Of a stretch of 64,000 bases of DNA, positions 13,330 to 25,700 are shown one piece after another; position 1 is the stretch's first letter, and every line of letters begins with the position of its first letter. The notes under the pieces were generated by a model, which did no database searches, had not been told where the DNA came from, and saw only the letters and a program-made list of their open reading frames with translations. The position numbers and the translations under genes are program-made. Origin of the DNA: Zoroaster sp. YZ-2022 (lineage: Eukaryota > Echinodermata > Asteroidea > Forcipulatida > Zoroasteridae). The stretch lies in the NCBI GenBank assembly GCA_029582265.1, contig CM055819.1, positions 32,912,967 to 32,976,966 of the forward strand. Direction: 5' to 3'.

Positions 13330-14926
13330 AGAAAGATGTAGCCATTCAGATGAAACCAACCAAATCTGAGCTGTTATTAAAAGCTGCTGCTGGAGAGCAG
13401 GTGAGGATGGTTTACATCAGAGCGCAAGATTTAACGAGTTTCAAATCTTTGTTCTCGGTGTTCAATTATGAATACTACTCATTAAATAAAAACCACTTAT
13501 TGTTTTCAGAGACAAATATACACAACCCAGACAACAAACAAATAAGTCCAATTGATTTTAATTTTGTCCTATGCCGAAGTGTGTATAGCACTGCATACTC
13601 GATGCTTTCCGAGTGTCTATCAAAAAACTTCACAGAAGTCTATTTTGAAAACATGCTCATTAAAAATTATCTAATAACAGCCACCGTTAGATCGGTGTTC
13701 AAAGGTAGACATTACCCAATTCAATTCAATTCAATTCAATTCAATTTATTTGTCATGCGACACGCATGAAATTTGACATCCCTTGTACAGCTGTAAAAAT
13801 ACAAATACTTTAAAAAAATACTTTAAAAAAATATCAAGCATATAAATTAACCTAATGTTTTCATGTTTGCCTCCCATTTTTATCACTCTTGCTCCACCCC
13901 TGCCAGCAGATGATGCCAAGTAATACACAAACACAAATTTCAGTCACGTAATTGTCACTTCCAATGTGGGGGGGGGGGGGGGTGGTTTGCAACCAAACCC
14001 AGACAACATAGTATACAGCATGACTCAGCAGACCTTAGATTGACGCACAGGTCTGTGAGTAATTCATGTTCAATATGCCATCGATCGTGCACTTCACACA
14101 TGAATGTTAGCCAAGGTGAGTCAGCTAGTGTGAGTTTGGACAACTTAGAAACCTGGGGTTGTTTTTCCCCCAGGTACGGCCACACAACCGTTATTTCATG
14201 ATCACTTCAAATGTTTAATGTTGCGTACGCATATCAAGCTTCATACATGTAGATAGAGTCAGCCTACACTAGGCATAAAACACAATGACACTTGTACTCT
14301 AGATTACACACATATATACATGTATGAACAAGAAATATGCATATTCAAACAGCAACAGTTACAGGAAGCAAACTTCATCTATTAGGTACACGCATTTAAA
14401 ATTCAGTTGAAAATCTGGACATGAATGTACTACAAACAACGGCAGAAACATTTCTGTTGTGTTTACACACGTGTACATGCAGGTCCCTTCCCTGCTACAT
14501 TAATGAGGTCGAGAAGAATCAAACTGAACAAAGGGCCAATTGTACATGGCCCAGATGTAGGGGTTATTACAGTCTGCAGATGTCATTTTCAGACACTTGC
14601 CCGATACCAATGTCAACATAAGCGGCAGTGCACAGACTCATTGTAATCTCAACAGTCCTTTGTCCTTATTTTCTCCTTCAATGACCAGCGTTCTTGCAGT
14701 ATCTTGTAAATGTACTGCCTATTCAACTCCCTAATATTATACTCTGAGCTTTGTACTCGTGCATGGATGCATGAACAAACTTCAACAGCATATCCGCCGC
14801 ACAATTTTTTTAAAATATTTTCTTCTGGAAAAGCATTCAGAGTTTATGGGGGCGTGAACATTTCTGTCTGGACAGAAAGTCTATAGGAAACATGTCCAAA
14901 CTATCATTATGAATATGAGAATACGC
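13330..14926. other. No gene recognised; retroelement-like fragments
   Basis: 13547-13640 is a fragment of the foldback repeat best seen at 54945-55193 (GCTTTCCGAGTGTCT). 13715-13746 is a (CAATT)n microsatellite of the kind found at non-LTR element tails. 13968-13982 is a G homopolymer. No coding gene. Confidence 0.45.
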
Positions 14927-14930
14927 TTAA

Positions 14931-15003
14931 AGGGACACTATCATAGCAGACTTTCAACGGGGCATGGAATCTGTGTCCTAGTTTAGAATTAACAGTGACG
15001 GAA
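14931..15003 (+). mobile_element. TTAA element, AGGGACA family, 5' fragment
   Basis: TTAA (14927-14930) is followed by AGGGACACTATCATAGCAG and GGGGCATGGAATC, then the match to the family stops. The right end is missing. Confidence 0.6.
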
Positions 15004-15346
15004 ACTCAGAGGATTGTATACAGTGCAACAAACAATTCTATATCCAAGTTTCAGGGTCATACATTATAAATTATTTTCTGTAAACTTAATAAATAAAAAA
15101 ATAAATAAATAAATAAACAAACAAAAAAAACAAAAAAAAACCAGTGTATGTCATGTAACCACTATTGCAATGCAAATTGACTAATAAAACAATACCATTT
15201 GGACAGCATCTTTTTGCAGGATTGAATTAATTGGATCAAAACCAAATCTATGCCATGAATTGAAACAGAACATGGCCAATAGAATGCCAAACATTCCGTT
15301 TCTTTGTGTTTGTGCAGTGAAAGGAGGTAGGAATCAACATACATTA

Positions 15347-15970
15347 GGCCAAAAAAAAAAAAAAGTTGAGTTGCCCTCCACCGACCGACCCAAAAGTGCT
15401 GAAATCTCGGGTCGGGTTTTTTTATTTTTTTATTTTATCCCCCGTCATTCATAGGCCTATTTATTAATGAAACTTACAAATTTTCTTTGTATAAAACATA
15501 ATACGTTTGATTTGTGAAATTTTCCACTTTTTTTTTACCGGTAAATTTACCGGTACCCAAGACTCAATCTACATGTTTTCAAATCGAATGGCCCCGGCCC
15601 TCACATGGTGCACTGCCTTCGCACACACTGTGCCAACGATTGCGACTCAAATCTACACGTTTTCCAATCGAATGGCCACTCACATGTTGCATGTTGAGCA
15701 TTGCACGCAATATGGATGAATTTGCTGTGTCAATCACAGCGAAAAGTACAACAAAACTGCTTGGGATACTTTTATTCTGAAGCAAAATTCTTTGCTGATA
15801 GGTATACAAATGAAAAACATGGTATGTGGTTTCAGTTCCAATGCATTTCAATCTTAAAATGACAGTCAAGGAGGAAAGAAAAGAAAAAAAAAAAAAAAAA
15901 AAAAAAATCCCGACCGACCCCTTCAAATATTTTCACTGGAGGGCAACTCAACAATTTTTTTTATTTGGCC
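15347..15970. mobile_element. PIF/Harbinger-like non-autonomous element
   Basis: 624 bp, TIRs GGCC(A)nGTTGAGTTGCCCTCCA at the left and the reverse complement at the right, flanked by a 3-bp TTA duplication (15344-15346, 15971-15973). The TWA target and GGCC start fit PIF/Harbinger. The inside has an ACCGGTAAATTTACCGGTA palindrome (15537-15555) and a direct repeat TTTTCMAATCGAATGGCC. Confidence 0.75.
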
Positions 15971-16673
15971 TTATGATGGGGGAAAATGGAACAAAATAAA
16001 TGTTGTTTGATCTTTTGAAATGGATAGAATTGAGTTTCACGTTTGTTCTGTGTTGTGTGGAGGTACGGGGACTTTCGTGAGGATTGTGCATTTATATATA
16101 AAAGGTGAGATCAATTTTCTACATATATATATACAGCAAATATATCAGCAACTTGCTTCTATTTCCAATCTTCATGTACATTGTACATTTAAACCATTTC
16201 CTGGGGTTCAGACCATAGGTCATTGTCAACAAGTTTTAATCACCAAACAATTTCTTGGCTTAAAGTGACCGTCTCATCGGGCTAGTGTTTCAAGAATGCG
16301 TCAGGTATGGAAAATGACACTTGGCAATTATCCGACAAGAAACGGGAACAATTTATTATTTTAATATTCATTTGGTTTCAAGATGGATGTTGTGTAATTT
16401 TTGAGAAAACAATTAAAATTTGAAATGGATCATCAGCCATTTCCATGTTAGAATAAATACAAAAGATCAAAATGCATTTCAGTGGTGTGATTGGGCAGTT
16501 TTGAAAAATCCATGTAAACTTTGCCAGGGGTATTGGGGCCGCTGTTGTGAACAGCACTGGGGTGAAATCTCGAGTTATTGCTTAAATCTTTAAAATCCGG
16601 AGGATCACAAGATTGCGATTTGTAAAAATCCGGAAAAATCATACCCCTGGCATTTTCACTATTTTGTCATTAA

Positions 16674-18188
16674 CCCTCCTATAGGTTTAACAATCAAAGA
16701 CACTCACAATTTGTATGTCACTCCCAACCAGGGTTGTAGCTACGCCGGTCGGCGCCGGTCGGGTCTAACCGGCACTCCCGCTGGCCGACCGGCACCAAAT
16801 GCAAATTGATGTCTTACCGACCGGCACAAAAATTGTGAATATTTCACAGTAATAAAAGTTTTAAAAAAAAAGGTTCATGTATTCTTCATTTCTTTGAGTT
16901 ATTTGCCACTATTTTGAGGACTTTAGTCTATATAGATCAATTAAAACATCGTACGATATTATAAAATTAATCTCAGATTGTAGCGGTACAAACAAATACA
17001 CTAATTAGCATTTATTTATGACGTCAGGGAAAAGACCTGGGAATCTCCATTATGATTGGTTGTTTGTGCCTGCACGATGAGCTAATGCCACTCGTCTCTA
17101 CCGCGTGCAAATGATGCGACGTGCTTCGTAATGTCGATGTACGTAAATTTCAGGTGGGATAAGCGTGACTCAGAACGTCTAGCTTTCCGCGATGTGTGCT
17201 CAGCAAAGGGAAAATTATTCACGTGCGTCCCTCCGCCCATTCATGAAAAGTTTTGTGAACGTTTTTTGGAAGTGTTTTGATCAAAATAATTATGTCGCGC
17301 TCGCAGAAAAGTATCACCAGCTTTTTCTCTCGCCACTAAGCAAAGGCGGCAGTGATAGACGCGGCAGCCGGATCAAGCGAGAAGCCGGCAAATTCGAGAC
17401 ATTCTTCTGCGACCACATCTTCGTGTTCGAGTACAACCATGGAGAAAGGAACCTTCCTCCATGGTACAACTGACCCGGGAACTGATCACGCTACCGAGTC
17501 TTCGGCCACTGTGGATTTAGGCCAAAAACTTGGAGCTGCTATGCCTGACGGCCCCGGTTGCTCAAGTGTTACACCTCATCAAAAAACAGAAGCTGGCATC
17601 TAAGCTTAATAGCGAAAAGTGGACACCTGGCACAAATATGTTGAAAATGAGGGCATGTACTGTTTATTTTGCCAAAATAATACTATGAAAATATCATACT
17701 ATTATACAATAAATTATGTGAAAGGTGAGCCCTCCAAATCCATTCTTAAAAGCTAAAACCCAGGAGCTTCGGGGGCTTCGCCCCTCGACCCCACCGGGGC
17801 GTTGCCCTTGTCCCTGACCTCGGGCCGTGAGGAGCTGAGCTCCGTTCGCTCCGCTCACTACGCTCGCAATCGATAAAATTAGCCGGCACTCAATTTGGTC
17901 TGGTGACAACCCTGCTCCCAACCCATTGACTTTGTGCAGTGCACTCAAATAAATGCAAGGACATGTGGCTCTGATAGGTCAAAACCACTCAAGTGTATAT
18001 GCAGTACATACACAGCTCTGTGTGACTCTGCATATAACTTAATTAGGACATACACAAGTGTGTTTGACTTTGCCACTAACTCCAGCACAAAAATACAAAT
18101 GTGAACAATTGGCAATGCAACCAAAAATACTCAAGTGACTGTTGGTGCGGTGCTTACTGGGCCAAATTTCAGCCTGGGCATAGGAGGG
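16674..18188. mobile_element. TTAA element (CCCTCCTATAGG) carrying a nested hAT
   Basis: Exact TTAA at 16670-16673 and 18189-18192. The ends are CCCTCCTATAGG and GCATAGGAGGG. Removing the nested 1186-bp hAT and one copy of its 8-bp duplication leaves about 321 bp, close to the usual size of this TTAA group. Confidence 0.78.
16729..17914 (+). mobile_element. hAT element relic with zinc-finger remnant
   Basis: The TIR start CAGGGTTGT is present at both ends, with a perfect 8-bp duplication CTCCCAAC (16721-16728, 17915-17922). GC- and CpG-rich relative to its surroundings. Coding debris on the plus strand includes MSRSQKSITSFFSRH then a stop (from 17292), and at about 17619-17675 WHKYVENEGMYCLFCQNNT. 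The latter resembles the C-x2-C start of the TTF/BED-type zinc finger of hAT transposases. The catalytic domain is absent, so it is non-autonomous. Nested in the TTAA element above. Confidence 0.82.
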
Positions 18189-18488
18189 TTAACAAAAACG
18201 AAATAAGCTAGCAGTTTCACAAAGTGTTGATTCTAATCAAGTATAGTGCATTATATGGTTGAGTTTCAGTTGTCATGATGCGTACTTGGCAAAATAATCT
18301 ACATGTACATCAAGAAGTTACTTTATGATATTGGTCTCTAATGTGGCTATCAAAATCATGCGTACTTAGTAAATAATCTATATAACAGGGGTGTGATTTG
18401 ACAAAAGTAGAAAACCCAGAAAAATGTGCAGCAGGACTGGGTCTCCCTTTGATCTAGAGGACAACGACCCTGAACCTCCTGGATGTTT

Positions 18489-18707
18489 AATAAACCCTTT
18501 CACGGTAATATGCGCCATGTTTTTGACGGGGCAAAATTGTTTATTTCGAACACTCGTTGCCGTCTGCGACCCAGCGCTCGAACTTCACATACATTCCAGA
18601 CGCGTGCGTGAAGTTCGAGCGCTGGGTCGCAGATGGCAACGAATGTTCGAAATAAACAATTTTGCCCCGTCAAAAACATGGCGCATATTACCGTGAAAGG
18701 GTTTATT
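18489..18707. mobile_element. CpG-rich 219-bp foldback (hairpin) element
   Basis: The arms start AATAAACCCTTTCACGGTAA and are about 100 bp, almost perfectly inverted, around an 18-20 bp centre (ACATACATTCCAGACGCGTG). I see two mismatches in the arms. Contains many CpGs, unlike its flanks. Probably a hairpin MITE. There is no coding function, although both strands are open. Confidence 0.75.
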
Positions 18708-18709
18708 GC

Positions 18710-21700
18710 GGAGGATTTACAGACTCCACATCCATACGAACAAAAAACTAGAGGTTTGGACACAATACAGGCTACTACTTTATTTCCTTGGTGGCTACTT
18801 CTCTTTTAAGAAAATTATGAGGCAAAGGGAGATTGTAAAAAAAAAATCAGGAAATCAGGAAAAATCATGAGATATCACAGGTCTGACATGAATAAGCTGC
18901 ATGACATTGGTCCCTAATGTGCTCATCAATAAATATCCTTGAAAGTATCCTTGGGAATGATTCCACTAGAGTCCTTGTGACCTTGTGTCAGGTCAGGTCA
19001 ACCTTTCATCATTAATTTTAAAAACAGCTCAAAACAACCAATCCAACAAGCTAGCAACACACTCATTGAACATTCATGCATGTTTACATTACATTTCACA
19101 ACATGTCTAGCCATGGGACCACAAAAGAACATTCTACCTACGTACTGTCATGTACACAATTCATGGAAGGCACATGGGATCTGGGGTTAAGACTAGTTTT
19201 TCTCAGCCGATCGTGAATTAATTCATGTCTGGGTCCAACCCAAGTGCAATCTAAACAACAATTCTGTGAAAGCATTGACTGTTAAAGATAAGGCTGGAGG
19301 GAAGATTATAGAAAGGAATATAATGGAATTACCCTGGAAACGCAAATCACATTAGAGGCCAACTCCTGTTGGTACATTGCAGGCAATCACTTTAAACATA
19401 TTCAGAAATAATTATTTTGTTAGCATTAAACCATTCTTACAAAACCAAATAGCCTATTTCTGCTCATAAGAGGTTTTGAACAAGCCTATAAATTATGGTA
19501 GATGTTCCCATCGCTTCAAAAACCAATAAGTGTTCAGCTAAACATTGAGAAGTAGAATAACAAGTCTAGGTGAAATTTACAATATACAGACATCCATCAT
19601 CCACAGCCATGCTCCTGATCCACTCTATACCACCGATTATATTGTCAAGAAATTTATTGATCATAACCCCCCTGTATAATGAAGGTCTTTCACTTATTTC
19701 CCTTCATCTGACACTGTACAAGCATTGCATCTCAAACTTGATTGACTGATTCACAAAGTGGGAATTGTATATAACATCACACTGGTAAGCATGTCTCGCA
19801 TGAGTCACCTACTGAAACATGCAGGGGCTCTTCAGATTTTATGCAGACACCTGACAGAATAAAAATCAACAGTAGTTTATAGAAGGCTTCCTAGCCTCGG
19901 GGATAATGGTGATGGACACTGTAGAGAACCAGGCCCGGACTAGACATGCTACAGTAAGTCGCACCTTATACCAGTTGGAAATATGTAATTAATCTGATCA
20001 GGTTATTAGCACACGGATACTCAAGTATTATTTTCAGTCTAAAACCTGTATTTTTAATTTACCATTATATTAGATTCAGTGAGTGGAGATATATAGTGCT
20101 CATTGAAAAAAAATGGCAGCACAATATGAAAAGTACTCAATAAAGTCATGAGAATAACATAATCCAAGTAGAAAAATGCAGGAACAGGTGGATGATCAAT
20201 GTTGAAATACACAATGTCTTTATGGAGAAGACCATCCAAGGACATTCATAAATTATGAAGTACCATTAGGAAGAACTACAACAACATTTCTGGACACAAT
20301 TCACCAGACCTTTCAAGGGTCCGTCATCATCCAAACAGTCAATTCCCCACCAGAGTTGTGATCAGTCATGAATACATCTTACCTTCCCATTAGACCCACA
20401 GTACCTGGGTTTTCTTATACTTTTTCCCTGACTATTCACAAGAGCAACACTGAAACATGTGCCCCACAAGCTGAATAACAATGAACATGCACCTACACAG
20501 AAAATATTGGCAGATGGAAATGTCATGATGACAGAGGAAGTACTGGTTCTTTGTTCCCACTGGGACTGCTTTAATTTAACTACTTAACCACAGTCCATAA
20601 CATTTTTCAAAACTACAGTACAACCATGGTACACAACAGACCCCATGAAGGACACTGCCACTGAAGCCAGCCCCCCCCCCCCTGTAATATTCCCACAGAT
20701 ATGATTTTTCTTAAAGAATTGTCATTCACAAAGGAAACCTTGCCATGCTCCTTCAAGAACTAAATTCCAGGCCTGTACATACACATGACATCAGGATACT
20801 GTAAAACCTTAAATGCGTATTTTCCAAAACGCTGTCTTTTAGAATCTGTCATTTTCCACTAGGTTTTTTGGTGGGAGATCTAGTAATCTTTATCATCCAT
20901 GCTTGCAATACCTAAATTGATAACTTCCGGCAGACTAATGTGGTTATGAAATCCATCTGGTTACTCATTAGAAGTAGCTTCTAAGATATTACAACAGGTT
21001 TATGTTGTCAAGAGCCAAGAATCGCAAATGACAGAAAACTATTCCTTTATTTGATCAGGCCTCGCAATTTTTTAGAAAATGTACTAGCCCTACGGGCAAA
21101 CAGTTTGTCAATCTTGTTGTCCAAAATTAACTTTCAGTTGCCCTACTAGAAATTTAGTTCCAACTAACTAAAATCCCAAGTCAAATAGAGACAATTGATG
21201 TCAACAGAGGGCATGCTTAATGCATGGATGATCAAAGATGACTGCCATGCAACATTAATGATTTCATCTTAAAAATGTCTCCATCTGTACCGTGACAATT
21301 CAGTAATTTCCTTATGGCTGCGATCTCATTTTTCTTTTGTTTTTCTTTTTTAGTTCAAAAGTTTGACACCAACATCATGGATAATTCAAAGGATAACAAT
21401 TTTGTTTACAAACGGTGGTTGCCTGTTGGGCTAGAAACAAGTAAGTTGTTGGAATTATAATTATCTGAAATCAGATTGCAGAATAACATTTCATTAGATG
21501 GGTTATCCACACTTGAACTGATGTGCTTTTAGATTTTTAGCCTTATACATGCATGAGAACATCACTAAGTTATACCTGGTTACAACTGAAATAATCGCAA
21601 ATCCAAAGAAACTGGGCATACGAAAAGACAATGTACACGTGTGAATCGTTAGCGCACCAGATGTTAAAATACAGACGGCAATATATAACACTTGCGCAAT

Positions 21701-22660
21701 TCTCAACCACACGTATAATGAGAATTTCTAAGAAACCATGCAAGCATACTGAAGCGAATACAGCTACTGCTCTTAAGTCATATCTCATGACTGACTAAAC
21801 CCAATGCATTATTATTACACAATGTGCCTTAAGCTGTGAACCAACTCGCACAAAAGCATTGGTTAGCCATGGTGGAGTACCAATGAACAAAAAGCAGCCG
21901 GGGACGCACGCAGCAACCTTGGACCCTAGACAACAATCAACATTGTAAGTCCAACAAAAGAACTTGTGTTTGTCTTTTTCCTTTGAAGTTTTTTTGCTCT
22001 TTTTTTTTGGCTGGGCAAACAAGGATATTCTTTCCAACCCTTAAAATATGGAGTGGAATATGGTACTCTGGCGGGAAAATGGTTTATTTACCAAGTTTCA
22101 AAGATATGGAATGCAAGTGCAAAGTCCGTTTTTGTGATGTATGAATTTATTTATAAATGACCCTGTGGTGTTGAAAGAACCAACTGGAATTGCAAGAAAT
22201 GTTCACTGACCTTTTTGCAGTTTCACAAATCACTTAATTTTCATGGCTTTTTTGATTTGACAAAAATGTGAAATTATTTTAAAACTTGTTTTGACAATTG
22301 TGTGCTTCATTCATTCCCTTTGAAGGCAACAAATGTAAACCTAAAAAGTGGACTTGTAATAGTTTGGATATGCACAAATCTGTGATAATACAATAACAAA
22401 TTATTGGAAACCTCTATTTTAAAAAGAAGATTTAAAAATACTCATGAATCAAACAATAGCAGTGCAGCAATGCAAGGGGAATATTACAAATATAAAAAAA
22501 TGTTGGAATTTACATCGTCTAATATCTAACCAAATATAGGCAAACCCAGAGCAATCTTGTAAATGAATGTTACTTCAAGTCATGCCAACTTACTTCTTGG
22601 ATGGTTGATGAGAACGGCTGGCGCCATTCCGCACAGACCCCAGGGTAAAAAAAAACGAAG
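18710..22660. other. No gene recognised (presumed LLGL intron 2)
   Basis: Four kb of mostly unique non-coding DNA with no exon or transposon boundary I could define. 20670-20680 is a C homopolymer. The LLGL exons that should follow 22690 on the minus strand were searched for by eye and not seen. Confidence 0.45.
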
Positions 22661-22689
22661 GAAAAAACTAAAATTCATCAAAAGGATAC

Positions 22690-22787
22690 ATCTTGATTAC
22701 TCCATTCTCGGTGCCTAGGGCTAGAAGCTTCAGCTTGGGATCATAGGCCAGAGCATTTGGCTTTTGAGGGAATCCATGTTCCACAGT
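22690..22787 (-). CDS. llgl: LLGL exon, first WD40 strand
   Basis: Acceptor ttatttttag; 98 bases. The likely donor is AT|gtatcc at 22689, which splits the expected Ile codon of the family motif VKIYG. This donor is weak. If it is not used, the frame reads M-YPFDEF and stops at TAG (22670-22668). A much stronger donor sequence (gtaagttgg) lies at 22611-22603, after that stop. The peptide [17 protein letters not shown] is diagnostic. Confidence 0.85.
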
Positions 22788-25700
22788 CTAAAAATAAGAA
22801 AACGTTGAGGGTTTATTAATTTAAATAGGACGAAGGGAGAAATTAACCAGGTGCGAGTAATACATAAAAAACTCCCGGAATGCAGAGCATGTAAGTTACA
22901 GATTGCCTGTAGATGTCCCCTATCAATCTACCCAGGAATGTGTCACCAGGTTCCACATAAGAAGAGTTTCTTGGGAATTGACTAATTTTTGTCATGCTTG
23001 CCTGGCTGTCATATTTCCCCAATTAAGAACTTTGATTGTGTAGATCAGCACTGACATACTAATCTGTTAAAATGCCTGAAGTAAATTGATAAATTTATTT
23101 TATTTTACAACAGATGCAAAACGTTCAAACAGAAATAGCTTGTCCCAATGAAGACAGAAATTATGTAACACATTTTCTCCTGAAGACAATCAGAGCATAC
23201 TGATCGAAACGTCGAGTTGTAACCAACTGGATCTTTTCAGAACTATTTACTACTCAAAAGAGAATTTCTACATAGTGTCACCGCAAACAATTACTTTTTC
23301 AGTCAGTCTTACTAACATTTTTACTGTACATCAGTTGATGTCTTAGTACCCTTTCATTCATTAGTTATTGGCTACAGAGTAAACAGATTCATTAAAGGAT
23401 GTTCACCACTGGTAATTACATGAGTAGAGTCAGTATCTAAAAAGCTCACTTGGTTTTAAAATGGAATGGTAACATCCGGAAAAGTTGTTCCATTTGAAAT
23501 GTTGCCATTTCTGAGAAAATATGAATTACAGTTTGAATCTTCTGTTTATCTATTCCCACATTAAATACAAATCATCTAAATGCATTTTTAACCCTAACCA
23601 CCCAAAATCCTGCAAAATCCTCCAGCGGGCACTTTTTGGGGAAAATTCAGCACTGTTAGAAACTGGTACTTTCACCTCTTCAAATGGGGCAAAATTACTA
23701 CCTGGCAAGAAGTACAGGCCATAAGTGCTGAAGATGAAAGAACAAAAATGCATGGTGCATTTTGAAGATAAGGACATATTTCCAAAAGTGCACTGATGGA
23801 TTTTGGAGGATTCAGGAAGGTTCCTAGCCAGAATACCTAGGGGGTTAGGGTTGATGTTTTCTCCTTTTAAGACAACAGAATATGCTGAAACTTGTATTAA
23901 GTTGGTTTCTGTACATCTCTTGGTCATACAGCATGGATGCATTTGCCGACAATTTACCAATAGTGTACACTGTCCTTAACCAGTTCGCGTCGGAGGCCGT
24001 GTACACACGCATTTTTTTTTGCACCGCGGATCGGAGAGCGTCTATACACGCCATAGGAAACTCCGGAATATTTGTATGCATGCTCGGTTGAGCCACGCGT
24101 GTACGGTGACATGCTCGGTGACATACGTGGCCACGCTCTGTGGAAACTTCCATTAATGTGTGTGTGGGAAAAAGAAACCCGCACAGGGGCCCAGAAATAC
24201 TTTTTTATTCCCGACGCGAACTGGTTAAGCAAGTTCTGAAAACATTTTAACTTCAAACTCCTAAGTATGTTTTTCCCCCAGTGATTTGCAACTTGATCAT
24301 TTCTGCCTGGCAGTTGATTACCACTCACTATTACCAGCAAGGAAGTTACATTGACAGAATTATCTTTAAGTAGGATTTGAAGCTTAGTATAGTGAACGTA
24401 CAGTAGGAGTAAGGTTTGCATTAGCCCCATACAATCTCTTAAGAGTTGTTTACCGCAAACCATATTCATAGGATTATGATGAATTTTGAAATAAAGTTAT
24501 CAAGCACAGCCCGACTTTAAAATTTTTTTTTTTAAACTGGCTGACCAATAGCTGAAATGACAATAACATGTCGTTCACATCAGCATTACTGTATCACTAC
24601 TGCATGAGCCAGGGAATAGCTTGGCATCATGCCCAATCAGATCTCAATGTTTGTACATACAGTTGTCTGACTCACTGCTTTATGTGTCATGAACAAGAGC
24701 ATTGGAAATGAATCTCCAGAAGGGAAACTCCAGAAGTGACTGGGTCAACAGAAAAATGATTCAGAATTATCAGGACAATGCTTATAATGCTACATTTATC
24801 AGCTTGCTTATCTATTGCAACATTTGAATGAATTTTATTCTTTATTGCAAAATTATATGACCCCTGCCCCTCTTAGTTAAACTATATGCTTTAAGTCATG
24901 TCTAAACCTTTTGACTGAACATAAAGTGAAAATGGCAGAGTCTGTCAACAGCAGTGTAAAAAAAAGTGCATCATGCCAAAGTCTCTAATCTAACAGTATT
25001 TTTTCCATTTTTCAATATGCTTAAAACAATCATCAGGTATTCAAAATTTTCTTCTTAATTTCTGAAGGAACTTATTAGGAAATATCAAAATTTCTCAGAA
25101 ATACTGGGATTCAAAAATCATACATGTCATTTCTGCATAAACACATAACGGGAATTTACAAACTACCCCCACTCAATGTTATTTATTATGTCTGAGAAAT
25201 ATGAAAAATTGGTATTAATGTCATTTGCCAGGTGTTCATGTGTCGCTATCACACAATAAGAACTTGGTATAATATCTCAAAATTCTCTCTTGGTGCGAGT
25301 TTATTGATATTTGGCTATTACATGGACCCAAGGGTCAAAAGTGACTGGGAAAACGAACACGCTTGGAACCCATCGAGACTGATTTGTTTAGAGATTGTAA
25401 GAACTTTGTACTGTAAGGCAGACTGTTTGTTTTAAAAAGCACTGGTACATGAATCAGAAGCATAGGTTGAGAGACACAGAAATCCTGATATTCAAAAATA
25501 ATCATGCACATTTAATATGGAGACAATTACACTACCAAAATATACTTGTCAAAACACACTAGAAACCTTCAAGTTTGTTGATAATCATTTTTAATTTGAC
25601 ACTGGTAATTATAGGTTGGTGAAATTCTTGCGTTGGGTGATAAACAATTTAATTTTGCTCTACACCAACGTGTGTATAGCACTGCATACTCTGCTTTCCG

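Noticed and set aside
13350..13769. 139-residue open frame on the plus strand
   Set aside because: No recognisable motif; the 3' part runs through a foldback-repeat fragment and the (CAATT)n microsatellite.
17192..17603. Two overlapping plus-strand ORFs (93 and 83 residues) as a host gene
   Set aside because: They lie wholly within the hAT element, break into several frames, and the only recognisable peptide is transposase-like zinc-finger debris.
18424..18763. Two near-identical ORFs on opposite strands
   Set aside because: They are reflections of the palindromic 219-bp hairpin element.
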